Source of the DNA: JAYRSJ01 sp041920215
GTDB taxonomy: Bacteria; Pseudomonadota; Gammaproteobacteria; Burkholderiales; Burkholderiaceae_C
Assembly (NCBI GenBank): GCA_041920215.1
Contig: JAYRSJ010000010.1
Span: 62,001 to 126,000, forward strand
Length of the DNA: 64,000 nucleotides
Direction: 5' to 3'
In this document: piece by piece, positions 54,052 through 63,343 of the stretch
How positions within the stretch are numbered: the first letter of the stretch is position 1
Layout: each line of letters begins with the position of its first letter
Position numbers and translations under genes: made by a program
Notes under the pieces: model-generated
The model's database searches: none
Seen by the model: the letters and a program-made list of their open reading frames with translations, nothing else
What the model was told of the DNA's origin: nothing

Positions 54052-54993
54052 TCATGCCGGCCCGTTCAGCAGCCGGTGCACCGCGGCCAGCAGATGCAGC
54101 TCGGCATCGGCGCTGTCGCAGGCAATGGTCTGGCGCTGCGGCATGCTGCGCAGCCAGGTGTGCTGGCGCTTGGCCAGCTGGCGGGTCGCCGCCGTGCCGG
54201 CCTCGACCAGACGCTGGCGGTCGGCGATCCAGCCCTGGTCCAGCGCCTCCCAGACCTGGCGGTAGCCGACGCAGCGCATCGAGGGCAGGCTCGGTGAGAG
54301 ATCGCCGCGCGCACGCAGGGCCTGCACCTCGGCCACCAGGCCCTGGTCCAGCATCTGCTCGAAGCGCAGGCCCAGGCGGTGGTGCAGCCAGGCGCGGTCC
54401 TGCGGCTCCAGCGACAGCAGCGGCCAGTCCACGCCGGCCTCGCGCTGCTGCTCGCGGTAGAGCTGGCTCATCGGCTTGCCGCTGAGCGCATGCACCTCCA
54501 GCGCGCGCTGGATGCGCTGGGCATCCATGGGCGCCAGGCGGGCGGCGGTCTCGGGGTCGAGCGCGGCCAGGCGCGCATGCAGCGCCGGCCAGCCCTGCTC
54601 GGCCGCCTCGGCATCCAGCCGGCGGCGCAGCGTCTCGTCGGCCGGGGGCAGCTCGGACAAGCCCTCGAACAAGGCCTTGAAGTACAGCATGGTGCCGCCC
54701 ACCAGCAGCGGCAGCCGGCCGCGCGCCAGGATCTCCTCGACCAGGCGCTTGGCGTCACGGGCGAACTGGGCGGCGCTATAGGCCTCCAGCGGATCGAGGA
54801 TGTCGATCAGATGGTGGGGCACGGCCGCCAGCTCGGCCGCGCTGGGCTTGGCCGTGCCTATGTCCATGCCGCGGTAGACCAGGGCCGAATCCACGCTGAT
54901 GATCTCCAGCGGCAGCAGCTCGGCCAGGCGTAGGGCGCCGGCGGTCTTGCCGCTGCCGGTGGGGCCGGCCAGGCACAGGGGACGCAACCTCAT
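54052..54993 (-). CDS. miaA: tRNA dimethylallyltransferase
   Basis: Adds a dimethylallyl group to N6 of adenosine 37 in tRNAs reading codons that begin with U. The 313 residues contain the P-loop LAGPTGSGKTAGALRLAELL, then IISVDSALVYRGMDIGTAKP, HHLIDILDPLEAYSAAQFA, LLVGGTMLYFKALFEGLSEL and the late SMRCVGYRQVWEAL. ATG 54993 sits in the stop of the MFS gene. The upstream extension is not used because the P-loop must be near the N-terminus. Confidence 0.97.
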   Translation of the reverse strand: MRLRPLCLAGPTGSGKTAGALRLAELLPLEIISVDSALVYRGMDIGTAKPSAAELAAVPHHLIDILDPLEAYSAAQFARDAKRLVEEILARGRLPLLVGGTMLYFKALFEGLSELPPADETLRRRLDAEAAEQGWPALHARLAALDPETAARLAPMDAQRIQRALEVHALSGKPMSQLYREQQREAGVDWPLLSLEPQDRAWLHHRLGLRFEQMLDQGLVAEVQALRARGDLSPSLPSMRCVGYRQVWEALDQGWIADRQRLVEAGTAATRQLAKRQHTWLRSMPQRQTIACDSADAELHLLAAVHRLLNGPA

Positions 54994-56267
54994 GGACGCG
55001 CTCCAGCCGTCGCTGCCTGCGAAGGGACGGCGCAGCGCTGCACCAGGGTCCAGGCCAGGGCCACCGTCGCCAGCCCCAGGCCGCTCATCGTCAGCGCCAG
55101 CGGCGCCAGCGTGCCGTCCAGCACCTGGGCCAGCAGGGCACCGACGCCGAAGGCGGCCAGCGCGATCAGAAAGCCGGCCAGCGCGGCGGCGGTGCCGGCC
55201 TGGCGCGGAAAGGGGCCCACCGCACCGGCCTGGCCGCAGGGCTGCAGCACCCCATGGCCGAAGATCAGGGCCCAGTGCGGCAGCAGCAGGCTCCACCAGG
55301 CGCTATGGCCCGCCAGCGCCAGGCCGCCGACGGCCAGGCTGCCCAGCAGCGTGAACAGCGCACCGCGCCGCACCGTCTGCGCCAGGCTCAGCCGTGCCAG
55401 CCAGTGGCGGCAGGCATAGGTGCCCAGCACATAGACGCCGGCGGCCGAGGCCACCACCAGGCCATAGCGCTCGCGGCTCAGGCCCAGCACCTCGATGAAG
55501 GCAAAGGCCGAGCCGGCCAGAAAGCTGTAGAGCGTGGCATAGGCCATTGCGGTCATCAGCCCGTAGGCGCGAAAGACCGGATGCGCCAGCACCAGCGCCC
55601 AGTTGGCCAGCAGGCGGCGCGGCTGCAGCGCCGCGGGGTCGGGTCTTGCCAGGCTTTCCGGCACCCGCCAGGCGATCAGGCTCAGGGCCAGCGCGCCGAC
55701 CGCCGCGATGGCCAGCAGCGGCCAGCGCCAGCCCAGCTGGCCGGCCAGCCAGCCACCCAGCGCGGGGCTCAGCATCGCGATCAGGCCCAGGCCGCTGAGC
55801 GCGCGCGCCATCGCCCGCGCACCCTGCTGGGGCTCATACCAGTCGCGCAGCATCGCGCGCGCGCAGACCACCGCGGCCGCCAGGCCCAGGCCCTGGGCGG
55901 CGCGCCAGGCGATCAGCTGACCGATGCTCTGCGCCAGCGCCCCTCCCAGACCGGCCAGCACAAAGACGGCCAGGCCGGCGAGCAGCACCGGGCGGCGGCC
56001 CCAGCGGTCGCTCAGCGGGCCCAGCAGCAGCTGGCCCAGGCCGAAGCTCACCATCAGGGCCGACAGGGTCAGCTGCAGGCCGCTCATCGAGGCCGGCAGC
56101 GATTCGCGCAGCGCCGGCAGCACCGGCAGATAGAGATCGGTGCTGACCGGCTGCAGACCCAGCAGCAGGGCCAGGGCCAGGATCAGCACGGGCTCTGCGG
56201 GGCGCCGGGCCTGGCCCGGCAGCGGCGCCTCGATGCCTGCCGGCGCCGGCTCGGCATGTGGACTCAA
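54990..56267 (-). CDS. Bcr/CflA-family MFS drug exporter
   Basis: Drug:H+ antiporter-like protein of 425 residues with about 12 membrane spans. Seen: PVSTDLYLPVLPALRESLPA, LTLSALMVSFGLGQLLLGPL, the MFS motif SDRWGRRPVLLAGLAVFVLA, and later WRAAQGLGLAAAVVCARAML with RDWYEPQQGARAMA, characteristic of Bcr/CflA. There is no ATG near the N-terminus. A TTG at 56267, whose bases overlap the stop of the upstream gene and which has GGGAG eight bases ahead, is the best start. It is coupled to miaA by ATGA. Confidence 0.85.
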   Translation of the reverse strand: MSPHAEPAPAGIEAPLPGQARRPAEPVLILALALLLGLQPVSTDLYLPVLPALRESLPASMSGLQLTLSALMVSFGLGQLLLGPLSDRWGRRPVLLAGLAVFVLAGLGGALAQSIGQLIAWRAAQGLGLAAAVVCARAMLRDWYEPQQGARAMARALSGLGLIAMLSPALGGWLAGQLGWRWPLLAIAAVGALALSLIAWRVPESLARPDPAALQPRRLLANWALVLAHPVFRAYGLMTAMAYATLYSFLAGSAFAFIEVLGLSRERYGLVVASAAGVYVLGTYACRHWLARLSLAQTVRRGALFTLLGSLAVGGLALAGHSAWWSLLLPHWALIFGHGVLQPCGQAGAVGPFPRQAGTAAALAGFLIALAAFGVGALLAQVLDGTLAPLALTMSGLGLATVALAWTLVQRCAVPSQAATAGARP

Positions 56268-57607
56268 TCGAAACGCTCCCAGGGCGAAAGATAGCGCCAC
56301 TGGCCGACCGGCAGCTTGCCCAGCGCGATGCGGCCGATGCGCACCCGTTTCAGGCCCACCACCTTCAGCCCGACCAGCTCGCACATGCGGCGGATCTGGC
56401 GCTTGCGGCCCTCGCGCAGCACGAAGCGCAGCTGGTCCTCGTTGATCCAGCTGACTTTGGCCGGCTTGAGCTGCACCCCGTCCAGCTCCAGGCCATGGTT
56501 GAGCCGGGCCAGGTCTTGCGCGGGGAAGCGCGCCATCGGCGAATCGGGGCGCAGGGGGCTGCCTTCGCTGCCCGCATCGCCTTCGCCGTCGTGCGCCTGC
56601 TGCGGGGCAGCGCTGGTCGCCGCGCCCGCATACTCGACCCGCACCAGATACTCCTTCTCGATCGTCGAGTCTTCGCCGATCAGCAGCTTGGCCACCCGGC
56701 CGTCCTGGGTCAGCACCAGCAGGCCGGTGGAATCGATGTCCAGCCGGCCGGCCGGCGCCAGGCCGCGGCTGTGGCCGATGTGGTACTTGAGCCCCGAGGG
56801 GTCCTCGGACCAGTGCTTGTCGGAGCGCACCAGCACCGAGGCCGGCTCATAGCCGTCCTCGGCCTGACCGGACACATAGCCGATCGGCTTGTGCAGCAGG
56901 ATGGTGATCTGGCGGGCCTGCTGCTGATGGGCGGCGGGGTCGATCTCGATGTGGGCCTCGGGGCCCACGCGCTGGCCCAGCACCGCCATGCGGCCGTCCA
57001 CCCGCACCCAGCCGGCGGCGATCCATTCGTCGGCCTCGCGCCGCGAGGCCATGCCCAGCGTGCCCATGCGCTTGGACAGGCGTTCGCCTTCGCCCGCGCC
57101 GTCCCTGGGGGCGACGCGCTCGGCCGGACGTGGCCGCGGGGGGCGCGGCGCATCGCCATGGGGCGCGGTATGGCGGCGCTGGTCCTGGCGCGCCTCGCGG
57201 CGGGGCGCCGCCGGCTCCGACCTGGGGCCGCCACGCTCGGCCCGCTCCATCCGCTCACCGGCAGGTGCGCGCGACGGCCGCTGCTCATGGCGCTCGTAGC
57301 GCTCCTCACGCTCAAAGCGGGCCGGCGCACCGGCCCGGCTGGCGGGGCGCTCCCGGCCCTCGGCCGTCGACTTGCCGGGCTTGCTGCCCGGCTTGCCGGT
57401 GCCTGCCGTCTTCTTCTGCTGCGCCTGCTCGTAGGCGGCCTGGCGCTCGGCACGTTCGGCCTGGGCGGCGGCCAGGGTCTGGCGCGGGCGCGATACGCCC
57501 TTGCCGCGCAGCGGCGCGCGGCGCTCGCCCTCCGGTCCGCCAGGTCCGGCAGCTTGGGCCGCCGGCTTGTTGCCGGGCGGTGATTTCTTCAGTTTCAGAG
57601 TGGCCAT
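56264..57607 (-). CDS. 23S rRNA pseudouridine synthase, RluB/RluF type, with long N-terminal extension
   Basis: Isomerises a uridine in 23S rRNA. The catalytic core (about 190-447) begins with an S4 domain (LSKRMGTLGMASRREADEWI), and has the catalytic Asp in APAGRLDIDSTGLLVLTQDG, STIEKEYLVRVEYAGAA, and FVLREGRKRQIRRMCELVGL. The late IGRIALGKLPVGQWRYLSP resembles RluF more than RluB. The first roughly 190 residues are a disordered, Arg/Pro/Glu-rich extension (GRERPASRAGAPARFEREER), perhaps RNA-binding. ATG 57607 (MATLKLKK) is chosen over an upstream TTG. Confidence 0.9.
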   Translation of the reverse strand: MATLKLKKSPPGNKPAAQAAGPGGPEGERRAPLRGKGVSRPRQTLAAAQAERAERQAAYEQAQQKKTAGTGKPGSKPGKSTAEGRERPASRAGAPARFEREERYERHEQRPSRAPAGERMERAERGGPRSEPAAPRREARQDQRRHTAPHGDAPRPPRPRPAERVAPRDGAGEGERLSKRMGTLGMASRREADEWIAAGWVRVDGRMAVLGQRVGPEAHIEIDPAAHQQQARQITILLHKPIGYVSGQAEDGYEPASVLVRSDKHWSEDPSGLKYHIGHSRGLAPAGRLDIDSTGLLVLTQDGRVAKLLIGEDSTIEKEYLVRVEYAGAATSAAPQQAHDGEGDAGSEGSPLRPDSPMARFPAQDLARLNHGLELDGVQLKPAKVSWINEDQLRFVLREGRKRQIRRMCELVGLKVVGLKRVRIGRIALGKLPVGQWRYLSPWERFD

Positions 57608-57640
57608 AAAGGCTTTCGGCAAGGGCGGTCAGGCCGGGGT

Positions 57641-59587
57641 TCAGCGACCGCGTAGAAAGAGGGCGTCGAGTTCGCGCAGGCTGAGCTGGCGCCAGGTCGG
57701 ACGGCCATGGTTGCACTGATCGGCCCGCTCGGTGCGCTCCATATCGCGCAGCAGGCCGTTCATCTCGTCGAGGTTGAGCTGGCGGTTGGCGCGCACCGCG
57801 CCATGACAGGCCATGGTGGCAAGGATTTCGTGCTGGGCGCGCTCTATGCACGAGCTGGCGTCGTACTGAGCCAGCTCGGCGAGCACGCTGCGCGCCAGCT
57901 CCACCACATCGCCGCCGGCCAGCAGGGCCGGCCGGGCACGCACCGCCAGCACCTGGGCCGTCAAGGGCGCCACATCCAGACCCAGCTGCAGCAGGGTCTC
58001 GGCATGGGCCTCGGCGCAGGCGATCTCGGCCGGGGTGGCGGCAAAAGTGACCGGGATCAGCAGCGGCTGCGACTCGATCCTGCGCTGGCCCAGGCTGGCC
58101 TTGAGCCGCTCGTAGACCACCCGCTCGTGGGCCGCATGCATATCGACGATGACCAGGCCCTGGGCGTTCTCGGCCAAGATATAGACCCCCTGGATCTGCG
58201 CCAGCGCCCGTCCCAGCGGCCAGTCGTGGGCGGGCAGGGCGGGGGCTGCAGTGGCCGCGGCCGGGCGATCGGGCGCGGGCGCGGCGCCGGAGAGCTGGCC
58301 GTAGAGCGTGGCCGCCTCGGCCAGGCCCAGCGAGCCCTGGCTGGCCTTGTGCCAGGCGGCGCCAGCGGTATAGCCGGCTGCGTAGCCGGTTGTGGCAGCG
58401 GCGTCGTGGGCGGCAAACCAGGCGGGCGGCTGGCCGGGGGCAGGGCGCTGGCCGGGCAGCTCAGCCAGGGCCGCGATGGCGGCAGTGCTGGCCTGGGCCG
58501 GCTGGGCCTGTGCCGCGGGCTCGGCGCTGCGCGAGAGCGCCAGCGCATCCTGCACCGCATAGCGCACCTGCTGGTGGATCTCCCGCCCATCGCGGAAGCG
58601 CACCTCGATCTTGGTGGGGTGCACATTGACATCGACCCGGTCGGGGGCGATCTCGATGAAGAGCACATAGCAGGGCTGGCGCTGGCCGTGCAACACATCC
58701 TCATAGGCCGAGCGTATGCCGTGGGCGATCAGCTTGTCGCGCACATAGCGGCCGTTGACATAGACGTACTGGGTGTCGGCGCGGCTGCGCGCCGCCTCGG
58801 GCAGACCGGCCCGGCCATAGATGCGCAGCGGCCCGCTCTCGGACCAGACCGGCCGGCTGTCGCGCACGAAATCCTCGCCCAGCACCGCGGCCACCCGCTG
58901 CTCGGCGCTGCCGGCACGGTATTGCTCAAGCAGCTTGCCCTCGTGCCAGACGGCAAAGCCCACATCGGGCCGGGCCAAGGCATGGCGGCGCACCGCTTCC
59001 AGGCAATGGGCCAGCTCGGTGGCGTCGGTCTTCAGGAACTTGCGCCGCGCCGGCGTGCTGAAGAACAGCTCGCGCACCTCGACGCTGGTGCCGCGGGCAC
59101 GCGCCGCCGGCGTCAGCTCGCCGCTGCGGGCCTCCAGCCTGTGCGCATGGGGCGCGCCCTCGCAGCGGCTGGCCAGCGCCATCTCGGCCACCGAGGCGAT
59201 GGCCGCCAGGGCCTCACCGCGAAAACCCATGGTGGCCACCGACTCCAGTTCGTCCAGTGAGCGAATCTTGCTGGTCGCATGGCGCTTCAGCGCCAGCGGC
59301 AGTTCCTCCACCGGTATGCCCAGGCCGTCGTCCTCGACCAGGATGGCGCGCACCCCGCCGGCCATCAGCTTCACCGTGATCTGGCTGGCGCCGGCATCCA
59401 GCGCGTTGTCCACCAGCTCGCGCACCACCGAGGCCGGGCGCTCCACCACCTCGCCGGCGGCGATCTGGCTGATCAGTTCATCGGGAAGCTCGCGGATGCT
59501 GCGGCGCGGGCCGGCACCGTGGCCACTGTGGCCGGCGACCGACCCTGCCGGCCCGACGGCATGCGCTGTGGGAGAAGACAAATCCAT
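57641..59587 (-). CDS. mutL: DNA mismatch repair protein MutL
   Basis: GHKL ATPase that links MutS mismatch recognition to strand removal. The N-terminal ATPase (about 30-360) has IRELPDELISQIAAGEVVER, VRELVDNALDAGASQITVKL and MGFRGEALAAIASVAEMALA. A Pro/Ala-rich linker spans about 370-450. The C-terminal domain holds the metal-dependent endonuclease motif in VDMHAAHERVVYERLKASLG, with MACHGAVRANRQL and CNHGRPTW, as expected of species that lack MutH. The protein is 648 residues; start MDLSSPTA at 59587. Confidence 0.97.
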   Translation of the reverse strand: MDLSSPTAHAVGPAGSVAGHSGHGAGPRRSIRELPDELISQIAAGEVVERPASVVRELVDNALDAGASQITVKLMAGGVRAILVEDDGLGIPVEELPLALKRHATSKIRSLDELESVATMGFRGEALAAIASVAEMALASRCEGAPHAHRLEARSGELTPAARARGTSVEVRELFFSTPARRKFLKTDATELAHCLEAVRRHALARPDVGFAVWHEGKLLEQYRAGSAEQRVAAVLGEDFVRDSRPVWSESGPLRIYGRAGLPEAARSRADTQYVYVNGRYVRDKLIAHGIRSAYEDVLHGQRQPCYVLFIEIAPDRVDVNVHPTKIEVRFRDGREIHQQVRYAVQDALALSRSAEPAAQAQPAQASTAAIAALAELPGQRPAPGQPPAWFAAHDAAATTGYAAGYTAGAAWHKASQGSLGLAEAATLYGQLSGAAPAPDRPAAATAAPALPAHDWPLGRALAQIQGVYILAENAQGLVIVDMHAAHERVVYERLKASLGQRRIESQPLLIPVTFAATPAEIACAEAHAETLLQLGLDVAPLTAQVLAVRARPALLAGGDVVELARSVLAELAQYDASSCIERAQHEILATMACHGAVRANRQLNLDEMNGLLRDMERTERADQCNHGRPTWRQLSLRELDALFLRGR

Positions 59588-59650
59588 GCCCCCGATTGTA
59601 GGGAGGGGCGTCACCGTCATGTGCCGCGCCGCCCCGCATAATCCGCGCCC

Positions 59651-60307
59651 ATGGAAATCATCAGCTTCCTGGTCGACTTCATCCTGCATGTGGACCAGCA
59701 TCTTGCCGCCTTTGTGCAGGCCTATGGCGCCTGGGTCTATGCCCTGCTGTTCCTGATCGTGTTCGTGGAGACCGGCCTGGTCGTCATGCCTTTTTTGCCA
59801 GGCGACTCGCTGCTCTTCGTGGTCGGCACGCTGTGCGGCGCCGGGCTGATGAGTCTGCCGCTGGCGATCGCGCTGCTGCTGGTGGCCGCCATCCTGGGCG
59901 ATCAGTGCAATTACACGATAGGGCGCTATTTCGGACCCAAGGTGTTCCGCTGGGAGAACTCGCGCTTCTTCAACAAGGCGGCCTTCGACACCGCCCACGC
60001 CTTCTACGAGAAGCATGGCGGCATCACCATCGTGATCGCCCGCTTCATGCCCTTCATCCGCACCTTCGCGCCCTTTGTGGCCGGCGTGGCCGCGATGGAC
60101 CGGGGCCGCTTCACCGCCTACAACATCGCCGGGGCCCTGCTCTGGGTGGTGGGCCTATGCGTCGCCGGCTATCTGTTCGGCAACATCCCCTTTGTGCAGA
60201 CCCATCTGAGCAAGATCATCTGGGCCATGATCATCATCCCCGGCCTGATCGCGATCTACGGCGGCTGGAAGGCCGGCCGGGCGCAGCGGGCGGCCAGCCT
60301 GGGTTGA
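59651..60307 (+). CDS. DedA family membrane protein
   Basis: A 218-residue inner-membrane protein of the DedA/VTT superfamily, members of which move undecaprenyl phosphate or other lipids across the membrane. Seen: ALLFLIVFVETGLVVMPFLP then GDSLLFVVGTL, GDQCNYTIGRYFGPKVF, FYEKHGGITIVIARFMPFIR and TFAPFVAGVAAMDRGRFTAY, the last two holding the conserved arginines. The closest named relatives are E. coli DedA/YqjA. Divergent from mutL, convergent with the amidase. Confidence 0.93.
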   Translation: MEIISFLVDFILHVDQHLAAFVQAYGAWVYALLFLIVFVETGLVVMPFLPGDSLLFVVGTLCGAGLMSLPLAIALLLVAAILGDQCNYTIGRYFGPKVFRWENSRFFNKAAFDTAHAFYEKHGGITIVIARFMPFIRTFAPFVAGVAAMDRGRFTAYNIAGALLWVVGLCVAGYLFGNIPFVQTHLSKIIWAMIIIPGLIAIYGGWKAGRAQRAASLG

Positions 60308-60317
60308 GGCCAGCCCG

Positions 60318-61736
60318 CTACAGCGAGCGGTTGCGCGCCAGCGGCGGGTTCTTCGCGAAATAGCGGTTGATGCCGGTGGCCAGCGCCTCGACCAGCTCGG
60401 CCTGGTAGGCGGGGTCACTGAGCTTGGCCTCTTCCTCGGGGTTGGAGATGAAGGCGGTCTCGACCAGGATGGACGGGATGTCGGGGGCCTTCAGCACCGC
60501 GAAACCGGCCTGCTCGACCCGCTTCTTGTGCAGCCGGCCGACCCGGCCGATCTGGCCCAGCACCGCCGTGCCCAGCTTCAGGCTATCCTTGATCTGGGCG
60601 GTGGTACTCATGTCCAGCATCGCGCGCAGCACCGCCTGGTCCTTGACCGCGACATTGACGCCACCGACCAGATCGGCGGCGTTTTCCTTGTTGGCCAGCC
60701 AGCGCGCCGCGGTGGAGCTGGCCGCGCCCGAGCTCAGCGCGAACACCGAGGCGCCGCGCGCCTGCGGGGTGAAGAAGGCGTCGGCATGGATGGAGACAAA
60801 CAGATCGGCCTGCACCCGGCGGGCCTTGCGAACCCGTTCATGCAGCGGCACGAAGAAATCGGCATCGCGGGTCAGCATCACCCGGATATTGGGGTTGGCG
60901 TTGAGCCGGTCGCGCAGCTTCTTGGCGATGGCCAGCACCACATCCTTCTCGCGCAGACCGGTGGGGCCGATGGCGCCGGGATCTTCGCCGCCGTGGCCGG
61001 GGTCCAGCGCGATCACGATCAGGCGGTCGAGCTGACGCTGCTCGCCGGCCGTCAGCGGCTTGGGCGCGGGCGGCGGCGCCGGTGTGCTGAGGCTGGGGGC
61101 GCTGGACGCTGCGGCCTGCGCGATGGCAGGCGCGGCAGCGCTGGCCGCGGAGGCTGCCGGCAGCGCCGCGGGCGGGGGCTTGACGCTGGCCGGCGTGCCG
61201 TCGATCTTGCCGATCAGCTCGCCCAAGGCGTCCTGCACCGCCTGTGCGGCCTGGCTCTCGGCCTGTTCCTTGTCGCGTATCAGGGCCAGCAGCGGATCGC
61301 GCTCCTGCTGCGGGTAGAGGTCGGTCACCAGCCGATGCCGGTAGGCCGCTACCGGCGCGATCGTGAAGATCTGGGGTGCCACCGGCTGCTTCAGGTCGAG
61401 CACGATGCGCACCACCCGTGGCTGGTTCTGGCCCACCCGCACGCCGGCGATATAGGGGTCGTCGGGTCTGATCTTGGCCACCAGCTCGCGCAGCCCCGGG
61501 CTGAGGATCAGCTCGTCGATATCGATCACCAGCCGGTCCGGCGACTCCACCAGCAGATGACGCGTGCTGAGCGCGCGGTCCGACTCCAGCGTGACCCGGG
61601 TGTAGTCCGCGGCCGGCCAGACCCGTACCGCGACGATGCTGGCACCGCTGCCCGACCAGGCCAGCTGCGGCGCCTGCAGCAGCAGCACGGTGCCGCCCAG
61701 GCGGTGCAGCAGCAGACGGCGTTGTACTGGCTTCAC
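60318..61736 (-). CDS. amiC: N-acetylmuramoyl-L-alanine amidase, AmiC type (AMIN domain)
   Basis: Periplasmic zinc amidase that splits daughter-cell peptidoglycan at division. The 472 residues have an N-terminal export signal with an Arg pair (VQRRLLLHRLGG), an AMIN domain at about 32-140 (RVWPAADYTRVTLESDRALS), a Pro/Ala-rich linker with ALPAASAASAAAPA repeats, and an Amidase_3 domain at about 240-460. Zinc motifs are IALDPGHGGEDPGAIGPTG and FVSIHADAF; the catalytic Glu is in ILVETAFISNPEEEAKL. It starts at GTG 61736 overlapping the tsaE stop, the usual tsaE-amiC pairing. Confidence 0.95.
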   Translation of the reverse strand: MKPVQRRLLLHRLGGTVLLLQAPQLAWSGSGASIVAVRVWPAADYTRVTLESDRALSTRHLLVESPDRLVIDIDELILSPGLRELVAKIRPDDPYIAGVRVGQNQPRVVRIVLDLKQPVAPQIFTIAPVAAYRHRLVTDLYPQQERDPLLALIRDKEQAESQAAQAVQDALGELIGKIDGTPASVKPPPAALPAASAASAAAPAIAQAAASSAPSLSTPAPPPAPKPLTAGEQRQLDRLIVIALDPGHGGEDPGAIGPTGLREKDVVLAIAKKLRDRLNANPNIRVMLTRDADFFVPLHERVRKARRVQADLFVSIHADAFFTPQARGASVFALSSGAASSTAARWLANKENAADLVGGVNVAVKDQAVLRAMLDMSTTAQIKDSLKLGTAVLGQIGRVGRLHKKRVEQAGFAVLKAPDIPSILVETAFISNPEEEAKLSDPAYQAELVEALATGINRYFAKNPPLARNRSL

Positions 61737-62218
61737 AAAGCCTCCAGCAGACGCCGGCCCAGCGGCGTGGCGGCCCGCAGCCGGACACTGCGGCTGTCAT
61801 CGTCGGCGACCTCGATATGCAGGCTCAGATCGGGCGTGGGCAGCATGCCGGCCGCCTTCTCGGGCCATTCGCAGAGCTTGAGGCCGGGCCGGGTGAAGAT
61901 GTCCCGAAAGCCGGCATCCTCCCATTCGCGCGGATCGCTGAAGCGGTAGAAGTCGAAATGGCTGACCTCGCCCCGGCCGCCCCAGTCGGCCAGATCGTAG
62001 GTCTCCAGCACCGCATAGCTGGGGCTCTTGATGCGCCCCTGTACGCCCAGCGCACGCAGCAGATGGCGCACCAGGCTGGTCTTGCCGGCTCCCAGGCTGC
62101 CATGCAGTTCGATGCAGGCGTCGAGCAGCTCCGGCGCGCGGGCCAGGCTTGCGGCAAACTGTTGGCAAGCCGCCTCATCGGGCCAAAGCAGCTGACGGGT
62201 TTCTAGAATGGCAGACAA
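61733..62218 (-). CDS. tsaE: tRNA threonylcarbamoyladenosine ATPase subunit TsaE
   Basis: ATPase that partners TsaB and TsaD in forming t6A37 in tRNA. The roughly 161-residue protein has Walker A ELHGSLGAGKTSLVRHLLRA, the switch-like region IKSPSYAVLETYDL, and VSHFDFYRFSDPREWEDAGF with EWPEKAAGMLP. The start is uncertain. TTG at 62218 (reading MSAILETRQ) has GGAG about ten bases upstream and would abut the divergent queG ATG at 62219 with no base between. Upstream ATG alternatives would extend far into queG. Confidence 0.9.
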   Translation of the reverse strand: MSAILETRQLLWPDEAACQQFAASLARAPELLDACIELHGSLGAGKTSLVRHLLRALGVQGRIKSPSYAVLETYDLADWGGRGEVSHFDFYRFSDPREWEDAGFRDIFTRPGLKLCEWPEKAAGMLPTPDLSLHIEVADDDSRSVRLRAATPLGRRLLEAL

Positions 62219-63343
62219 ATGAATACGGCTCCTCAGCAATCCGACCGCAGCCCCGGCGAGCTTCAGGCTCTGTGGCAGCAGCTGCGCGACTGGGCGCATG
62301 GGCTGGGATTCTCACAGATTGGCGTGGCCGATATCGATCTCGCGACGGCCGAAGCCGGTTTGCTGGACTGGCTGGCGCAGGGCTGCCATGGCCAGATGCA
62401 CTATATGGAAGCCCATGGGCTCAAGCGCGCCCGGCCGGCCGAGCTGGTGCCGGGCACGCTGCGGGTGATCAGCGCCCGGATGGACTATCTGCCGCGTGAT
62501 CTGGGCGAGGGCTGGCAGGCTCTTGAATGGCAGCGCCTGGGCGAACCGCTGCGGGCGCAGGTCTCCCTCTATGCCCGTGGCCGCGATTACCACAAGGTGC
62601 TGCGCAGCCGGCTGCAGCAGCTGGCCAGCCGTATCGAGCAGGCGATCGGGCCGCTGGGCTACCGGGTGTTCAGCGATTCGGCGCCGGTGCTGGAGGTGGA
62701 GCTGGCCAGCCGCGCCGGCCTGGGCTGGCGCGGCAAGCACACGCTGACGCTGGACCGCGAGGCCGGTTCGATGTTCTTCCTGGGCGAGATCTTCGTCGAC
62801 CTGCCGCTGCCGCTGACCGCGCCGGTCAGTGCGCATTGCGGCCAGTGCAGCGCCTGCCTGGACGCCTGCCCGACCGGGGCCATCACCGGGCCCTACCGGG
62901 TCGATGCGCGGCGCTGCATCTCCTACCTGACGATCGAGCACGACGGGGCCATCCCCGTGGCGCTGCGCGCGGCGATGGGCAACCGCATCTATGGCTGTGA
63001 CGACTGCCAGCTGGTCTGCCCCTGGAACAAGTTCGCCCGGCGCAGCGCCTTGCCCGACTTCGATGCCCGCGCCCCCTTGCAGGACAGCAGCCTGCTGCAG
63101 CTGTGGGACTGGGCTGAGGCCGATTTCCTGCGTCATACCGAGGGCACGGCGATACGTCGCATCGGTCATGCACGCTGGCGGCGCAATCTGGCGGTGGCGC
63201 TGGGCAATGCCTGGCGTGCCAGCGGCGATGCGCGCATCGCCGCGGCGCTGCAGCGCGAACGTGCGGCGGCCTCGGTCCTGCTGGCCGAGCATATCGACTG
63301 GGCGCTGGCGCAGCGGACGCAGCGCATGGAGGCCGCGGGATGA
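62219..63343 (+). CDS. queG: Epoxyqueuosine reductase QueG
   Basis: Last step of queuosine synthesis, reducing epoxyqueuosine in tRNA with a cobalamin and two 4Fe-4S clusters. At 374 residues it matches the family. Seen: LGFSQIGVADIDLATAEAGL, the GCHGQMHYMEAHG substrate loop, RVFSDSAPVLEVELASRAGL and GWRGKHT. The cluster motifs are CGQCSACLDACPTGAITGPY and CDDCQLVCPWNKFARR. The start directly abuts the divergent tsaE start. The stop overlaps the next gene. Confidence 0.96.
   Translation: MNTAPQQSDRSPGELQALWQQLRDWAHGLGFSQIGVADIDLATAEAGLLDWLAQGCHGQMHYMEAHGLKRARPAELVPGTLRVISARMDYLPRDLGEGWQALEWQRLGEPLRAQVSLYARGRDYHKVLRSRLQQLASRIEQAIGPLGYRVFSDSAPVLEVELASRAGLGWRGKHTLTLDREAGSMFFLGEIFVDLPLPLTAPVSAHCGQCSACLDACPTGAITGPYRVDARRCISYLTIEHDGAIPVALRAAMGNRIYGCDDCQLVCPWNKFARRSALPDFDARAPLQDSSLLQLWDWAEADFLRHTEGTAIRRIGHARWRRNLAVALGNAWRASGDARIAAALQRERAAASVLLAEHIDWALAQRTQRMEAAG

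Noticed and set aside
57707..59260. 517-codon plus-strand frame
   Set aside because: Mirror image of mutL, with low-complexity His/Gly/Leu composition and no domain.
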